Shown piece by piece: positions 40,782 to 49,236 of a stretch of 64,000 nucleotides of DNA. The DNA comes from Ornatilinea sp. (lineage in GTDB: Bacteria > Chloroflexota > Anaerolineae > Anaerolineales > Anaerolineaceae). The DNA lies in assembly GCA_018433975.1 (NCBI GenBank), contig JAHDQE010000043.1, forward strand, positions 89,946-153,945. The letters are read 5' to 3'. The position numbers and the translations under genes were made by a program. The first letter of the stretch is position 1. The number at the start of each line of letters is the position of its first letter. Below the pieces are notes generated by a model. It saw only the letters and a list, made by a program, of their open reading frames with translations, was not told the DNA's origin and ran no database searches.

Positions 40782-41309
40782 TCACTTGCAGTCTGGGATC
40801 CACTCCAAGCAGCCGGTTTTCCTGAACTGCTTCTGCGCTTCACTTGGTATCTGCCAATCCGGGTCTTCAACGCCCAACGTTTCAATATATTCCCGAAACG
40901 CATCTTCTGTGTGAAAACCCTTTGTGATTTCCTTATCCGGAACCAAGACGAACCAATGATAGAAATTATCCTGAATGTAAGCATCCGCTTCTTGATCAAC
41001 ATGCGAGGAATAGGCCATGATAACACCATTTTCTACGGCAAATTTTTCTAACTCTTCAACACGACCATAAGGATAATGAATTCCTTGGTTGTTGGGAAAG
41101 TCAACAATCCATATAGCAGGATGTAGTCCCATGCTCCATGGAGAAGATGAGTTCGGTCGATGCACCTCGATCGGGTTGATTAGCGGAATGCGGGCCATGG
41201 AAAAGTCATCATAGTTATAAAATGAGTCATCATGTTTGACGCGTCGTAAGTTGGTCGCCAAACAGCAGAGACTGAGTAAAAGGATGAAAAGAAGAATTAT
41301 TTTTTTCAT
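40782..41309 (-). CDS. Small exported or membrane-anchored paralogue of the 40010 lipoprotein
   Basis: 175 residues. The N-terminal signal (IILLFILLLSLCCLA) contains two cysteines but a less typical lipobox. The mature part shares IPLINPIEVHR, VEELEKFAVENGVIMAYSSHVDQEADAYIQDNFYHWFVLVPDKEITKGF and LEWIPDCK with the downstream gene. The divergence is confined mostly to the first 70 residues, so the C-terminal region is the conserved functional part. Role unknown; the neighbourhood suggests cell-envelope or immunity-type function. Confidence 0.7.
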   Translation of the reverse strand: MKKIILLFILLLSLCCLATNLRRVKHDDSFYNYDDFSMARIPLINPIEVHRPNSSSPWSMGLHPAIWIVDFPNNQGIHYPYGRVEELEKFAVENGVIMAYSSHVDQEADAYIQDNFYHWFVLVPDKEITKGFHTEDAFREYIETLGVEDPDWQIPSEAQKQFRKTGCLEWIPDCK

Positions 41310-41351
41310 AGATGTCCTGTTCTCTACCTGGTCTTAAGCAATGACTATTGT

Positions 41352-41381
41352 AGGGGGTCAGGCTTCGCCCGCAAACCAAAT
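41352..41381. repeat. GGGCTTCGCCCGC-type palindrome, copy 3
   Basis: AGGGGGTCAGGCTTCGCCCG then CAAACCAAA, a degenerate copy. Confidence 0.55.
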
Positions 41382-41387
41382 CATCTT

Positions 41388-41855
41388 CTACTCTTCTTTT
41401 GCAAGTAAAGTCGTATCCGTTATATTTCCATCTTCATCAATAATACCCGTGGCAATATTATGTATTTTCGCATATTTTGGTCTGGTGTTAATATCCTCCA
41501 CCGGCAAATGAACCACAAAATGAACGGCGGGTTGGTTTTCACGGTCGCTTAACTCAATACTGACGCTGTAACCAGGTTCTGGCGGGTCATAATTTGCCAT
41601 CGCCAAAAATAAAATTCCCAGTTCTTCATAAGCCTTTCGAGTACCTGCAATGTGCATTTGTTGCCGTCCAGTAACACCCCATTGATCCGTTTCCCGGCTT
41701 AATACCGGGTCATCCATGATTTCAACCCACATCTCATTATCAATATGTGATGTGGGGTTCCTCATCCCTCCACCCACAAATTTTCCCTTATCGTTATATA
41801 TCTCGCTAAACTTTAAAGTACACGCGATTTTTTTCTTATACTTTTTTCGGGGCAT
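41388..41855 (-). CDS. Hypothetical protein in the second accessory cluster
   Basis: 155 residues from the ATG at 41855 (MPRKKYKKKIAC); the ribosome site GGAG is 11 nt upstream, so a longer form from 41921 cannot be excluded. Soluble, with VTGRQQMHIAGTRKAYEELGILFLAMANYDPPEPGYSVSIEL and PAVHFVVHLPVED in the core. I do not know the family. The N-terminus is very basic. Context (small unrelated genes separated by palindromes) suggests an orphan immunity-like gene. Confidence 0.55.
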   Translation of the reverse strand: MPRKKYKKKIACTLKFSEIYNDKGKFVGGGMRNPTSHIDNEMWVEIMDDPVLSRETDQWGVTGRQQMHIAGTRKAYEELGILFLAMANYDPPEPGYSVSIELSDRENQPAVHFVVHLPVEDINTRPKYAKIHNIATGIIDEDGNITDTTLLAKEE

Positions 41856-41936
41856 ATTATTAATTACTCCATAGACTTTTTCTTTGCATCTCGAGCACTC
41901 AAAGAGGATGGGCCTCAACATTCTCTTGGTAAAGTT

Positions 41937-42410
41937 TTACCCAGGCTGACGAATCACTTCAAGAGGCACACATTTTTTCTCGATCAACCGCTCTTCTTCA
42001 TCGTACACAAAGATCCAGCGGTACAGCGCTTCGCGCGTATTTTCTTCCGAAAACTCGATCACCTCCATATAATCCCCTTCCACAATGGGAAGCGTCCTCT
42101 TGACGACCCTTTTAGGTTCGCCGGCATACTGCACCTCCCAGGGGCCAATCCGGTCCAGAGTCTGATGCACTTCCTGCAGGGTGTCGCCGGGCTGGGCAGC
42201 ATCGTAATACAGATAACACAGGATGCCATACCACGAGGCCGGTTCAACCCCCATCCGCAGGGCGATCGCCTCGGCGATTTCAGGGTCTGGTGGAGGTGTG
42301 TAGCATTTGGAATAACAATAGGCATAAGGTAATCCAACCGCCAATATAGTAGATACCAGCCATGCGAATAATACCCATGCCCAACTTTTGGATATCCCGA
42401 TTTTTTTCAT
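41937..42410 (-). CDS. Small membrane-anchored protein, paralogue of the 42421 gene
   Basis: 157 residues from ATG 42410. One N-terminal membrane helix (WVLFAWLVSTILAVGLPYAYC), then DPEIAEAIALRMGVEP, LYYDAAQPGDTLQEVHQTLDRIGPWE and a strand region ending in YRWIFVYDEEERLI. The next gene upstream has the same helix, DPEVIAMIADRIGVEP and GMTREEVGNVLDKIGPWE. The G-x-x-x-x-E-V-x-x-x-L-D pattern recalls SmpA/BamE-like folds. Probably a tandem duplicate; function unknown. Confidence 0.65.
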   Translation of the reverse strand: MKKIGISKSWAWVLFAWLVSTILAVGLPYAYCYSKCYTPPPDPEIAEAIALRMGVEPASWYGILCYLYYDAAQPGDTLQEVHQTLDRIGPWEVQYAGEPKRVVKRTLPIVEGDYMEVIEFSEENTREALYRWIFVYDEEERLIEKKCVPLEVIRQPG

Positions 42411-42420
42411 GTTGTCCCAT

Positions 42421-42855
42421 TTAGTATCGATCACAAAAATTGAAATGATCTAGTTTTCCATACTTGTAAAAAAAGGACCATTCCCCAACAGTTTTGGAAG
42501 TATTCCTTTCAATAAAATAAACTATTTCCCCATAGCTTTTTTCTTGCGCAATATCGAAATCCTCAGTGATATCCTGCGAATAAGTAATGTTTGTTTCCCA
42601 GGGACCAATCTTGTCAAGAACATTCCCGACCTCTTCTCGGGTCATACCTGGCTTAATTGCATCATGTTCAATATAGTTTGAAATTGCATCCCAATCGGGT
42701 TCCACGCCAATCCGGTCCGCAATCATGGCAATCACCTCCGGGTCAGCAGGCGGTGAAAGCACACCATAGCATAAAAACATTGAGAAGATTAATCCCGCCA
42801 CCAGGGACGGAATCCACACCAGTAGAATAAAGAGGGTTAATTTTTTAGGTTTCAT
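42421..42855 (-). CDS. Small membrane-anchored protein, tandem paralogue
   Basis: 144 residues from ATG 42855 (MKPKKLTLF), preceded by GGGAGG. Helix at ~5-27 (TLFILLVWIPSLVAGLIFSMFL), then DPEVIAMIADRIGVEPDWDAI, DAIKPGMTREEVGNVLDKIGPWETN and EWSFFYKYGKLDHFNFCDRY. Clearly homologous to the downstream gene over its length. The pair is on one strand with 10 bp between them and is likely co-transcribed. Confidence 0.65.
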   Translation of the reverse strand: MKPKKLTLFILLVWIPSLVAGLIFSMFLCYGVLSPPADPEVIAMIADRIGVEPDWDAISNYIEHDAIKPGMTREEVGNVLDKIGPWETNITYSQDITEDFDIAQEKSYGEIVYFIERNTSKTVGEWSFFYKYGKLDHFNFCDRY

Positions 42856-42982
42856 CTTTCCTCCCATCCCAAACTATAGGCGCATCCAATGGCGTCTGAT
42901 TCTCTTTTGGGGACTGCATTTCTCTTCATTGGCATGCATTTCCCTGCACCTTCAATTGTATATTGAGTTTCGCGGAAAATTT

Positions 42983-43013
42983 GTTGGGGTTTGGGCCTCG
43001 CCCGCAACCTAAC
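42983..43013. repeat. GTTGGGGTTTGGGCCTCGCC palindrome, copy 4
   Basis: GTTGGGGTTTGGGCCTCGCC then CGCAACCTAAC. Immediately followed by a GGTGCGCTGGCAGCGTGCC element at about 43031-43049, so the two REP families meet here. Confidence 0.65.
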
Positions 43014-43061
43014 CCGCTCGCTAAGGTTTCGGTGCGCTGGCAGCGTGCCTTTCCCACGAAA

Positions 43062-43535
43062 TCATTCATCTTGATTTCGTGACCAATAATCCCGCAAAAC
43101 CGCCTCCACCAATTCATCAAGTGATGTATTTTTTGGAAATATTTGCTTCTTAGATTTTGGAAATTCAAATCTTCCCCTACTATCAAGCTGGGAAATTGAA
43201 AGAGCAATCTCATCCTGATCCCATCTAATCATGTAAGATGCGCTCACCTTTGCCAATTGTTTCCAACTGCGAAGTTTTGTCGCCCGCAGCATGGGTAATG
43301 CAGCCTGCTCGTAAACCTCTTTCATCGATTCTGGATGAGGTAACCGTTGTTGTTGAGTTTCAAGAACTTTTTCCAACGCCTTTACAATTTCTGTCTGCTG
43401 AATATCGCAGCAGTATACAGGTTCACCATGAATCGAGCCTTCCATTTCAAACCTCACCTGCGTGGGTAAATACGCTTTACCCTTCAAGAGGTAGATCGAA
43501 GCGATATCAAATCTTGGAACTTCTCTTCTGAACAT
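43062..43535 (-). CDS. Hypothetical small protein, immunity-like
   Basis: 157 residues, soluble. The opening MFRREVPRFDIASIYLLKGK then PTQVRFEMEGSIHGEPVYCC is a pattern I associate with uncharacterised bacterial proteins near secreted toxins, but I cannot name the family. A long helix region (IVKALEKVLETQQQRLPHPESMKEVYEQAALPMLRAT) follows. No signal or membrane helix. Flanked by palindromic repeats on both sides. Confidence 0.55.
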   Translation of the reverse strand: MFRREVPRFDIASIYLLKGKAYLPTQVRFEMEGSIHGEPVYCCDIQQTEIVKALEKVLETQQQRLPHPESMKEVYEQAALPMLRATKLRSWKQLAKVSASYMIRWDQDEIALSISQLDSRGRFEFPKSKKQIFPKNTSLDELVEAVLRDYWSRNQDE

Positions 43536-43603
43536 GTTGCCCTCTTCCTGATTGAGTTGCAGGTCGGATTGAACGAAGTGAACCCAACATTTCGCGGAAA
43601 ACT

Positions 43604-43639
43604 GTTGGGGTTGGGCTTCGTCCGCGATCCAACCTACCC
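43604..43639. repeat. GTTGGGGTTGGGCTTCGTCC palindrome, copy 5
   Basis: GTTGGGGTTGGGCTTCGTCC then GCGATCCAACCTACCC. Preceded at about 43559-43590 by GGTCGGATTGAACGAAG...GTGAACCCAAC, related to the element at 27971. Confidence 0.65.
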
Positions 43640-43665
43640 AATGTTTTGTTGGCTACTGGCACGCT

Positions 43666-44184
43666 CTAATAATCAAATACACCATCAGGACAATATTCAA
43701 TAAATATTCCCTTCGCAAATTCCCAATTATTTTGAATACCTATGCGACCTCTATTTTCCTGGTAGTATACATAAAGATTATCGTGATAATCATCCAGGGG
43801 GAGAAAATCGATTGGACATCTATACTCTTCCGTTCTATAAAATTTTCTTGATGAAGTCCAGGATACTAAATATATACTTGGAGGTTCCCTGCTTAAAAGC
43901 TGATACTGCAAACCATCCAGATCGACAGGGTGCTTTGTATTTATCTTTTTGTTATAAGCTTTTAACGGCAGCACCAATCCTGCCTTCACACGATCATTAA
44001 AGCATTGGACTTCCAGAACCAATGCTTTCAAAATCTCAAGCGAAGTCGGTATAATCCTTTCTCTTGCGAGATCCACACCCCTTAGCCGATCAACATGCAT
44101 TGTCACAGGATTTTCAGCAGACACAAGTTCTATATTATCCTGCACCCATTCACTTATTTGCTGTTGAAGAAGGTTTTCATCCAT
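43666..44184 (-). CDS. Hypothetical small protein, last of the second accessory cluster
   Basis: 172 residues, soluble, acidic. Features: ISEWVQDNIELVSAENPVTMHVDRLRG, YQLLSREPPSIYLVSWTSSRKFYRTEEYRCP and a tyrosine-rich end (DNLYVYYQENRGRIGIQNNWEF). No recognised domain and no catalytic motif. The 44185-44461 gap before the next plus-strand gene shows no feature. Confidence 0.5.
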   Translation of the reverse strand: MDENLLQQQISEWVQDNIELVSAENPVTMHVDRLRGVDLARERIIPTSLEILKALVLEVQCFNDRVKAGLVLPLKAYNKKINTKHPVDLDGLQYQLLSREPPSIYLVSWTSSRKFYRTEEYRCPIDFLPLDDYHDNLYVYYQENRGRIGIQNNWEFAKGIFIEYCPDGVFDY

Positions 44185-44461
44185 TTATGATTGATCACCC
44201 CTGTCCTTATCCGTTTTTCATTCGCTGGTAGTTCACTGAATATGCTCCCCCACCAGGTCTCCGGATATAGAAATATTATAGCGAATTTATGCTTTTGCGC
44301 ACTGGAAACCTCAACAACGCCAAAAGAATCCCCAACTCTGCTCCGAGGAGAACAAACTGCCTGTTCATTTTCGTGACGGTAATGTTGTACACTGGCACTA
44401 TCCCTGCATGGACCACTGCCCCCCGCATCACCAGGGTTTTCAGAAGGTTCAGGAGAAGAGA

Positions 44462-45454
44462 ATGGACACACGCATCACTGAATGGTTGTTGAATTCGGAC
44501 GAACCGTGGACTCGCTACCGCTCGCTGGTAGATCTGTTGGACCTACCGGAAGATGCCCCGGCTGTGCGGACGGAGCGCGTCAAGATGCTGGCACACGACT
44601 CTGTCCAATCCTTAATTGCCACCGCGGCCGGCTGGCCAGGCTACGCCCTCAAACGCCATAACGACGCGGGTCACCCTCTGCACGCCCTGAGCACCCTGGC
44701 CGATTTCGGGCTGCGCGCGGATGACCCCGGAATGGAACCGGTGGCACAGGCCCTTCTGGAGCACCAATCCCCGCAAGGCGCCTTTCAGACTCTGGCGCAT
44801 ATTCCCAAAGCCTTTGGCGGGACAGGCGAAGACCAGTGGCTGTGGATGCTGTGCGACACCCCCGCCCTGCTGTATGTGCTGCTGTCCCTGAGGTTAGAAG
44901 AACACAACCCGCGGGTGGAAAAGGCTGTGGTGCATCTGATCGGCCTGGTGGAAGACAACGGGTGGCACTGCACCAACGCCCCCGAACTGGGGAACTGGAA
45001 AGGTCCTGGCCGCCGCACCGACCCCTGTCCGATCGCCAACCTGCTGGCGTTGAAAGCACTCTCACTGGTACCGGAAGCGGCACAAAGCGAAGCCGTTCAA
45101 AAAGGGATCGAGATGCTGCTCAACCACTGGGAAAACCAGGAGACGCGCAAGTATTATTTATTCGGCATCGGAACACAGTTCCGGCGGTTAAAGTACCCCT
45201 TCATCTGGTACGATCTCCTGCACGTGGTTGAGGTACTCAGCCGCTACCCCACCGCCCGGCAAGATCCCCGCTTTGCGGAAATGCTCGCGGAGTTGACCGC
45301 TCAAGCTGACCCGGAAGGGCACTATACGGCTGGGTCGATGTACATCGCCTGGAAAAAGTGGTCTTTCGCCAACAAGAAAGAACCTTCCCCCTGGCTGACC
45401 TTTCTGGTACAGCGCATCCGGAAACGGATTGCACCGGAACCGGCTCCGGCCTGA
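44462..45454 (+). CDS. Prenyltransferase/squalene-oxidase-repeat-like alpha-toroid protein
   Basis: 330 residues, helical. The QALLEHQSPQGAFQT, VEKAVVHLIGLVEDNGWHC and AELTAQADPEGHYT segments are typical of short alpha/alpha-toroid (prenyltransferase and squalene oxidase) repeats, but the DDTA or DxD catalytic motifs of cyclases and transferases are absent. The fold is inferred; it is probably a binding scaffold or a non-classical enzyme. GGAG before the ATG at 44462 supports the start. Terminated at 45589. Confidence 0.65.
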   Translation: MDTRITEWLLNSDEPWTRYRSLVDLLDLPEDAPAVRTERVKMLAHDSVQSLIATAAGWPGYALKRHNDAGHPLHALSTLADFGLRADDPGMEPVAQALLEHQSPQGAFQTLAHIPKAFGGTGEDQWLWMLCDTPALLYVLLSLRLEEHNPRVEKAVVHLIGLVEDNGWHCTNAPELGNWKGPGRRTDPCPIANLLALKALSLVPEAAQSEAVQKGIEMLLNHWENQETRKYYLFGIGTQFRRLKYPFIWYDLLHVVEVLSRYPTARQDPRFAEMLAELTAQADPEGHYTAGSMYIAWKKWSFANKKEPSPWLTFLVQRIRKRIAPEPAPA

Positions 45455-45588
45455 AATCCATCCATCATTCCTCGTCTTTTGCGGCTTGAACGCTGCAATT
45501 TTACCGGGTGAGATTTCCCTTCGCTATAGCTTTTATCTTCCTTTATTATTTCGGGCCACCCGCCCTCAACTCACTGAAGCGTTAAAAA

Positions 45589-45614
45589 ATGGAGCCGGGA
45601 CACTCCGGCTCCAT
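45589..45614. terminator. Terminator after the alpha-toroid gene
   Basis: ATGGAGCCGG / CCGGCTCCAT with a 6-nt loop, preceded by AAAAA and followed by TTTGTGTTGTTTT; can work in both directions. Confidence 0.75.
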
Positions 45615-45696
45615 TTGTGTTGTTTTATTTGCTGACACACCCTCCAGCATTTTTCTCTCATTCACGAGATTTAGAAGGGCATCTATGCTGTTGCGC

Positions 45697-46212
45697 TTAC
45701 AGCGCGTGCATACTGACTTCGCCGCCCTGGCGTTCCAGAATACGCATTGCCTGCTCGACATCTTCGGTACTACCGCTGACAAGCATCAAGAATTTGCCAC
45801 CCCTGATCGCTTCTTCATATTTCGGAATATGCTGCTTTTCAACGATAGAACCCAATAATGTCCCTAACAAACCGCCACCGGCTGTTCCGGCAGCCGCACC
45901 TTCCAAACCACCCAACAGACTGGTTGCAAAAGATCCGGCAACTACCAATGGGCCTAACCCCGGAACCCAAACAAAAGCAGCTCCGACCAGCAGGCCGAAC
46001 AGGCCGCCAACCCACGCCCCGGTTGTGGCCCCTTCTCGAAGAGTATCACCCTGTGTCACATAGCCATGAATCTTTTTCTCAGTTTCCAGGGTTTGTGTAA
46101 CAACAGAAATCTTATGCTTTTTAATACCTGCCTCGGTGAGCGCAGAAATAGCTTCTTCAACCTGATCCAGCGAATCAAAAATCGCTACGGTACGTTTATC
46201 TGTATCCTTCAT
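45697..46212 (-). CDS. Stress-type (YflT/GsiB-like or DUF1269-like) membrane-associated protein
   Basis: 171 residues from ATG 46212 with AAGGAG upstream. N-terminal ferredoxin-like unit (TVAIFDSLDQVEEAISALTEAG), a glycine-rich hydrophobic middle (~60-130; AWVGGLFGLLVGAAFVWVPGLGPLVVAG and GGLEGAAAGTAGGGLLGTLLG) and a C-terminal FLMLVSGSTEDVEQAMRILE. This resembles heat-stress/general-stress proteins of the YflT/DUF1269 type. Likely a membrane-inserted stress protein; precise role unknown. The gap 46231-46760 upstream contains no supported gene. Confidence 0.65.
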   Translation of the reverse strand: MKDTDKRTVAIFDSLDQVEEAISALTEAGIKKHKISVVTQTLETEKKIHGYVTQGDTLREGATTGAWVGGLFGLLVGAAFVWVPGLGPLVVAGSFATSLLGGLEGAAAGTAGGGLLGTLLGSIVEKQHIPKYEEAIRGGKFLMLVSGSTEDVEQAMRILERQGGEVSMHAL

Positions 46213-46760
46213 GATTACTCCTTGGGGCAAACCCCATCTAAATACGATTTGGAAGAAACTTTTCTAAGGCAGCAAAAAGCAGAGCTAAGCAAACTAAGAT
46301 ATTGTCTTAATTTGGACAACTCTTCTTTCAGCTTCCTTCGAACAGTAACCTCATGATGAACATTCTCCAAATATAAAATTGTTAATGGATTGCGAAGGAT
46401 TCTTAAAAAATTACAGCAAATTGAAGAGAGCAGAGTGCAAGCGTTTTTCCGGCCGCACCGATTCATCCTCAGCGCTCAAAAAATCTCTTCGCCAGCAGTA
46501 TTCATCAAAAATACTGCTATTCATATTATAGAGAATTCAGAGGACTCCATACATCTTCTGTACAACAAAGCCTGAGATCATCCGAAAAATCTACAAAACT
46601 TCTGTTCTCAACAAATTTAAAGGGTTGTCCGGAATATGTCAGGAAAATTCTTTGCCGCACTGCATCATCACCTCCCCGTTTAAAAAGCAACCTGCACCCT
46701 CCGCAGCCTGTGCAAAACAGGCTCCATCCAGCATGGAACAACCTCGACGGGGCACATAAA
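46213..46760. other. AT-rich intergenic stretch
   Basis: About 550 bp without a convincing gene. It should hold the promoter of the stress protein gene on the minus strand. Confidence 0.3.
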
Positions 46761-46792
46761 ACAGAGGCTGTTCGGTTAAGAACAGCCTCTGT
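46761..46792 (-). terminator. Terminator of the LysM protein gene
   Basis: ACAGAGGCTGTTC / GAACAGCCTCTGT (13 bp perfect) with a 6-nt loop and TTTTATG after it on the minus strand. Confidence 0.8.
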
Positions 46793-46833
46793 TACATCTT
46801 TATCCACATCTGGAAGACACACATATGGGCTAT

Positions 46834-47781
46834 TTATTGCCCGCCTACTTCCTTCGCAGGAATCAGAATATCCTGCCCTACAAAAATAATAGAAGAAGAT
46901 TCAAGCTGCGGATTTTCCGCAATGATCTCATCCACGGTGACCCCAAATTTCGCAGCAATCCCCGACAGGGTATCGTTCAGACGCACGTTGTATACAATCG
47001 ATTCTTCCGGTCCGGTCGTATCCACTACATACACCAGATTAGTACGGGCCTGGGTGGTAGCGTCGCCTGCCTCATGTACGACAAAGGACCAGCGTTGACC
47101 GCGTGCCGCATCCATTGGAATTCCAACAGTGGTGCGCAACATACCATCGCCGTTTACCTTCAACGTTTTCATTACTTCTTCAGCCTCTCCTAACGGACCG
47201 CCGGCAATTACCACATCACTGTTGGCACCAAAGCCGCGTGCAGCTACGGTTACCAATTGGCCGGGCTCAACCACCCGGGGAGAAGCTGCCGCTCCTAAAG
47301 CATCTCCGGCATCCGGCAGCATCAAAATTTGTCCGGTATACAGGTCAGCATTCTCATCGATCTGCGGGTTCGCGGCCAGAAGATCTTCCTCCGTTATATC
47401 CAGACGGCGTGCAATGTAAGAGAGCCAGTCCCCTGCTTTGACCACGTAGAACGCATGGTTGGTAGTTGCAGCACCTGTCTCAGGGATGGTCACAGGGTCT
47501 GTTTCACTGCCTGTCAGATCCAGAATCCAACCAGGATAAATTAAATTAGCATTTTTAATAAACCCATTCAAGGCCAGGATTTCGCTGACCGACACCCCAC
47601 ATTTACTGGCGATTTCGCGCAAGTTATCGCCACTTCGGACAATGTAATTATCTCCACAAACCGACTCTGTGGTTTGTACAGGATTAACACTTGCCGGAGA
47701 AAACTGAGCAGTCCCCTTCAGGGGAGAAGCCGCTAATGTCAACCCCAGAACCAGGAATGACAATAAAATCTTTTTTTTCAT
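46834..47781 (-). CDS. Secreted protein with three LysM domains
   Basis: 315 residues. Signal peptide ~1-24 (LLSFLVLGLTLAASPLKG). LysM units at about 48-92 (YIVRSGDNLREIASKCGVSVSEILALNG), 110-155 (YVVKAGDWLSYIARRLDITEEDLLAAN) and 265-310 (YNVRLNDTLSGIAAKFGVTVDEIIAEN). A beta-rich domain lies between the second and third. LysM binds N-acetylglucosamine polymers such as peptidoglycan. No catalytic domain is visible, so it may be a cell-wall binding or spacer protein. Confidence 0.85.
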   Translation of the reverse strand: MKKKILLSFLVLGLTLAASPLKGTAQFSPASVNPVQTTESVCGDNYIVRSGDNLREIASKCGVSVSEILALNGFIKNANLIYPGWILDLTGSETDPVTIPETGAATTNHAFYVVKAGDWLSYIARRLDITEEDLLAANPQIDENADLYTGQILMLPDAGDALGAAASPRVVEPGQLVTVAARGFGANSDVVIAGGPLGEAEEVMKTLKVNGDGMLRTTVGIPMDAARGQRWSFVVHEAGDATTQARTNLVYVVDTTGPEESIVYNVRLNDTLSGIAAKFGVTVDEIIAENPQLESSSIIFVGQDILIPAKEVGGQ

Positions 47782-48020
47782 AGAAATTTCGTTCCTTTCT
47801 TTTTTATTTCTTTACATCAATTTCTCAAATACACACTAATATAATCTTACCCAGGTACAAACAGTAAGCGCAACAACTTGCCTAAAGAAATATTCTACGA
47901 AAAACCAAAAAATTAAAACATTTTTCTGAGCGCAGATTAGGAAGGTCCATCATCCTGGTCTTTTCTCTGGTCGTTGGCAGCGCATTCAGAACCGACCCCG
48001 AGTTAGGATCTGTTAAACAC

Positions 48021-48055
48021 AAAAAGCCGAACTTTTTGAAAAAGCTCGGCTTTTT
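48021..48055 (-). terminator. Terminator of the NUDIX gene
   Basis: AAAAAGCCGA..TCGGCTTTTT stem with an inner TTTTT/AAAAA pairing, ending in five T on both strands; it lies 27 bp beyond the minus-strand gene. The stretch 47782-48020 shows no feature. Confidence 0.75.
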
Positions 48056-48081
48056 AACAATCATTTTATTCCTCAATCTGT

Positions 48082-48651
48082 TTACAGCACTCCGCCGAGC
48101 GGCTTTCCTTCCAGTACGCGCAAGGCGAAAAACAAAGCGGAGATGTGCATAGCCTGCAGGAATTCCCCTCCGGACAGGACCTCATCCAGCTTCATCAATG
48201 GAATGCGCACCACTTCCAGTTCCTCGGTGGTATCCAGATTCTGCCCGGCCACCTGCTGCACGCCGCACGCCAGAAAAGCGTACACCAGATTGGTCTGGTC
48301 GTTGGGATTGGGCGAGTAGATTCCGGTGTGGGTCCACTCGCGGGCCACACAGCCGGTTTCTTCCAATAGTTCACGGCGGGCAGCATCTTCCGGCGAAGTG
48401 TCCTGCGGATCAATACAGCCGCCGGGAACCTCCAGCACCATCCGCCCCAGACCGTGGCGGTACTGGCGTACCAGCACCAGTTCCTCTGCCGGGGTCAGCG
48501 CCACCACATTGACCCAGTCCGATTTCTCGGCCACGAAAAATGGATCCAGGATCTGCCCGCCGGGCATCCGGCAGGCCTCCGAGCGCAGGCGCAGCCAGGG
48601 GCTGTTGACCAGGACTTCCGAGTGCAGCACCTCCCAGCGTTTATCCCCCAC
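48082..48651 (-). CDS. NUDIX hydrolase, ADP-ribose pyrophosphatase type
   Basis: 189 residues. The complete NUDIX box GGCIDPQDTSPEDAARRELLEETG (~77-100) binds the metal and catalytic water. The N-terminus (VLVNSPWLRLRSEACRMPGG) and C-terminus are typical of ADP-ribose/NDP-sugar pyrophosphatases. It cleaves nucleoside diphosphates linked to another group. It overlaps the GNAT gene by 11 bp, so the two are co-transcribed. Confidence 0.85.
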   Translation of the reverse strand: MGDKRWEVLHSEVLVNSPWLRLRSEACRMPGGQILDPFFVAEKSDWVNVVALTPAEELVLVRQYRHGLGRMVLEVPGGCIDPQDTSPEDAARRELLEETGCVAREWTHTGIYSPNPNDQTNLVYAFLACGVQQVAGQNLDTTEELEVVRIPLMKLDEVLSGGEFLQAMHISALFFALRVLEGKPLGGVL

Positions 48652-49219
48652 GCCGGGCCTTCCATTCCCGCCTCAGCAAAGAATAGCACAACTCATCCCA
48701 GTAACGGCCTTTCCAGAAGCCATATTCGCGGCGGATGCCCTCCGGGATAAAGCCCAGTTTTTCCAACACGTTCATAGCCTGTTCAGCATGCAGCATCACC
48801 AGTGCTTCAATTCGGTTCAGGCCGATCTCCTCAAAGCCAAACTGAATAAGAGGTTCCAGGGCCTCTATCATAATGCCCTGTCCCCAGTATTCCGAAGAAA
48901 GATCGAACCCAATTTCTCCATAGAAACCCCGGTGCAGTTCCCAATTGTTAAATCCGGCCGTGCCAATCAGATGCCCGGTCTGTTTGAACTCGATTCCCCA
49001 GCGTATCCAGCGGCCTTCTTGATAGCCGCGTTCAAAGAACCCGATGATCTGTTCCGCCTCAGCACGAGTATGAATGGACTCAATATCCAGAAAATGGGTG
49101 ACCGCTTCCTGCGAATAGTGGTCCAGGATATCCACTGCATCTTCAACGGTAACCCGTCGCAGGACAAGCCGCTCGGTTTCAAAGCGAGGAAATTCTTTCA
49201 ACCAGGGGTGAATCTTCAT
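48641..49219 (-). CDS. RimJ/RimL-type GNAT acetyltransferase
   Basis: 192 residues. Pattern TERLVLRRVTVEDAVDILDHYS, GTAGFNNWELHRGFYGEIGFDLSSEYWGQGIMIEAL (acetyl-CoA loop near GQG) and ALVMLHAEQAMNVLEKLGFIPEGIRREYGFWKG, as in ribosomal-protein-serine/alanine acetyltransferases. Substrate unknown; may acetylate a protein N-terminus or an antibiotic. Upstream gene of a pair with the NUDIX hydrolase. Confidence 0.85.
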   Translation of the reverse strand: MKIHPWLKEFPRFETERLVLRRVTVEDAVDILDHYSQEAVTHFLDIESIHTRAEAEQIIGFFERGYQEGRWIRWGIEFKQTGHLIGTAGFNNWELHRGFYGEIGFDLSSEYWGQGIMIEALEPLIQFGFEEIGLNRIEALVMLHAEQAMNVLEKLGFIPEGIRREYGFWKGRYWDELCYSLLRREWKARRGG

Positions 49220-49236
49220 CTAACATCTCCCTTATT

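Noticed and set aside
7260..43640. Regularly recurring palindromes as a CRISPR array
   Set aside because: Elements are palindromic, variable, widely spaced and lie between genes; no uniform repeat-spacer pattern and no cas genes.
46213..46760. Possible structured RNA in the 550-bp AT-rich gap
   Set aside because: Only weak inverted repeats were seen and no known RNA family pattern.
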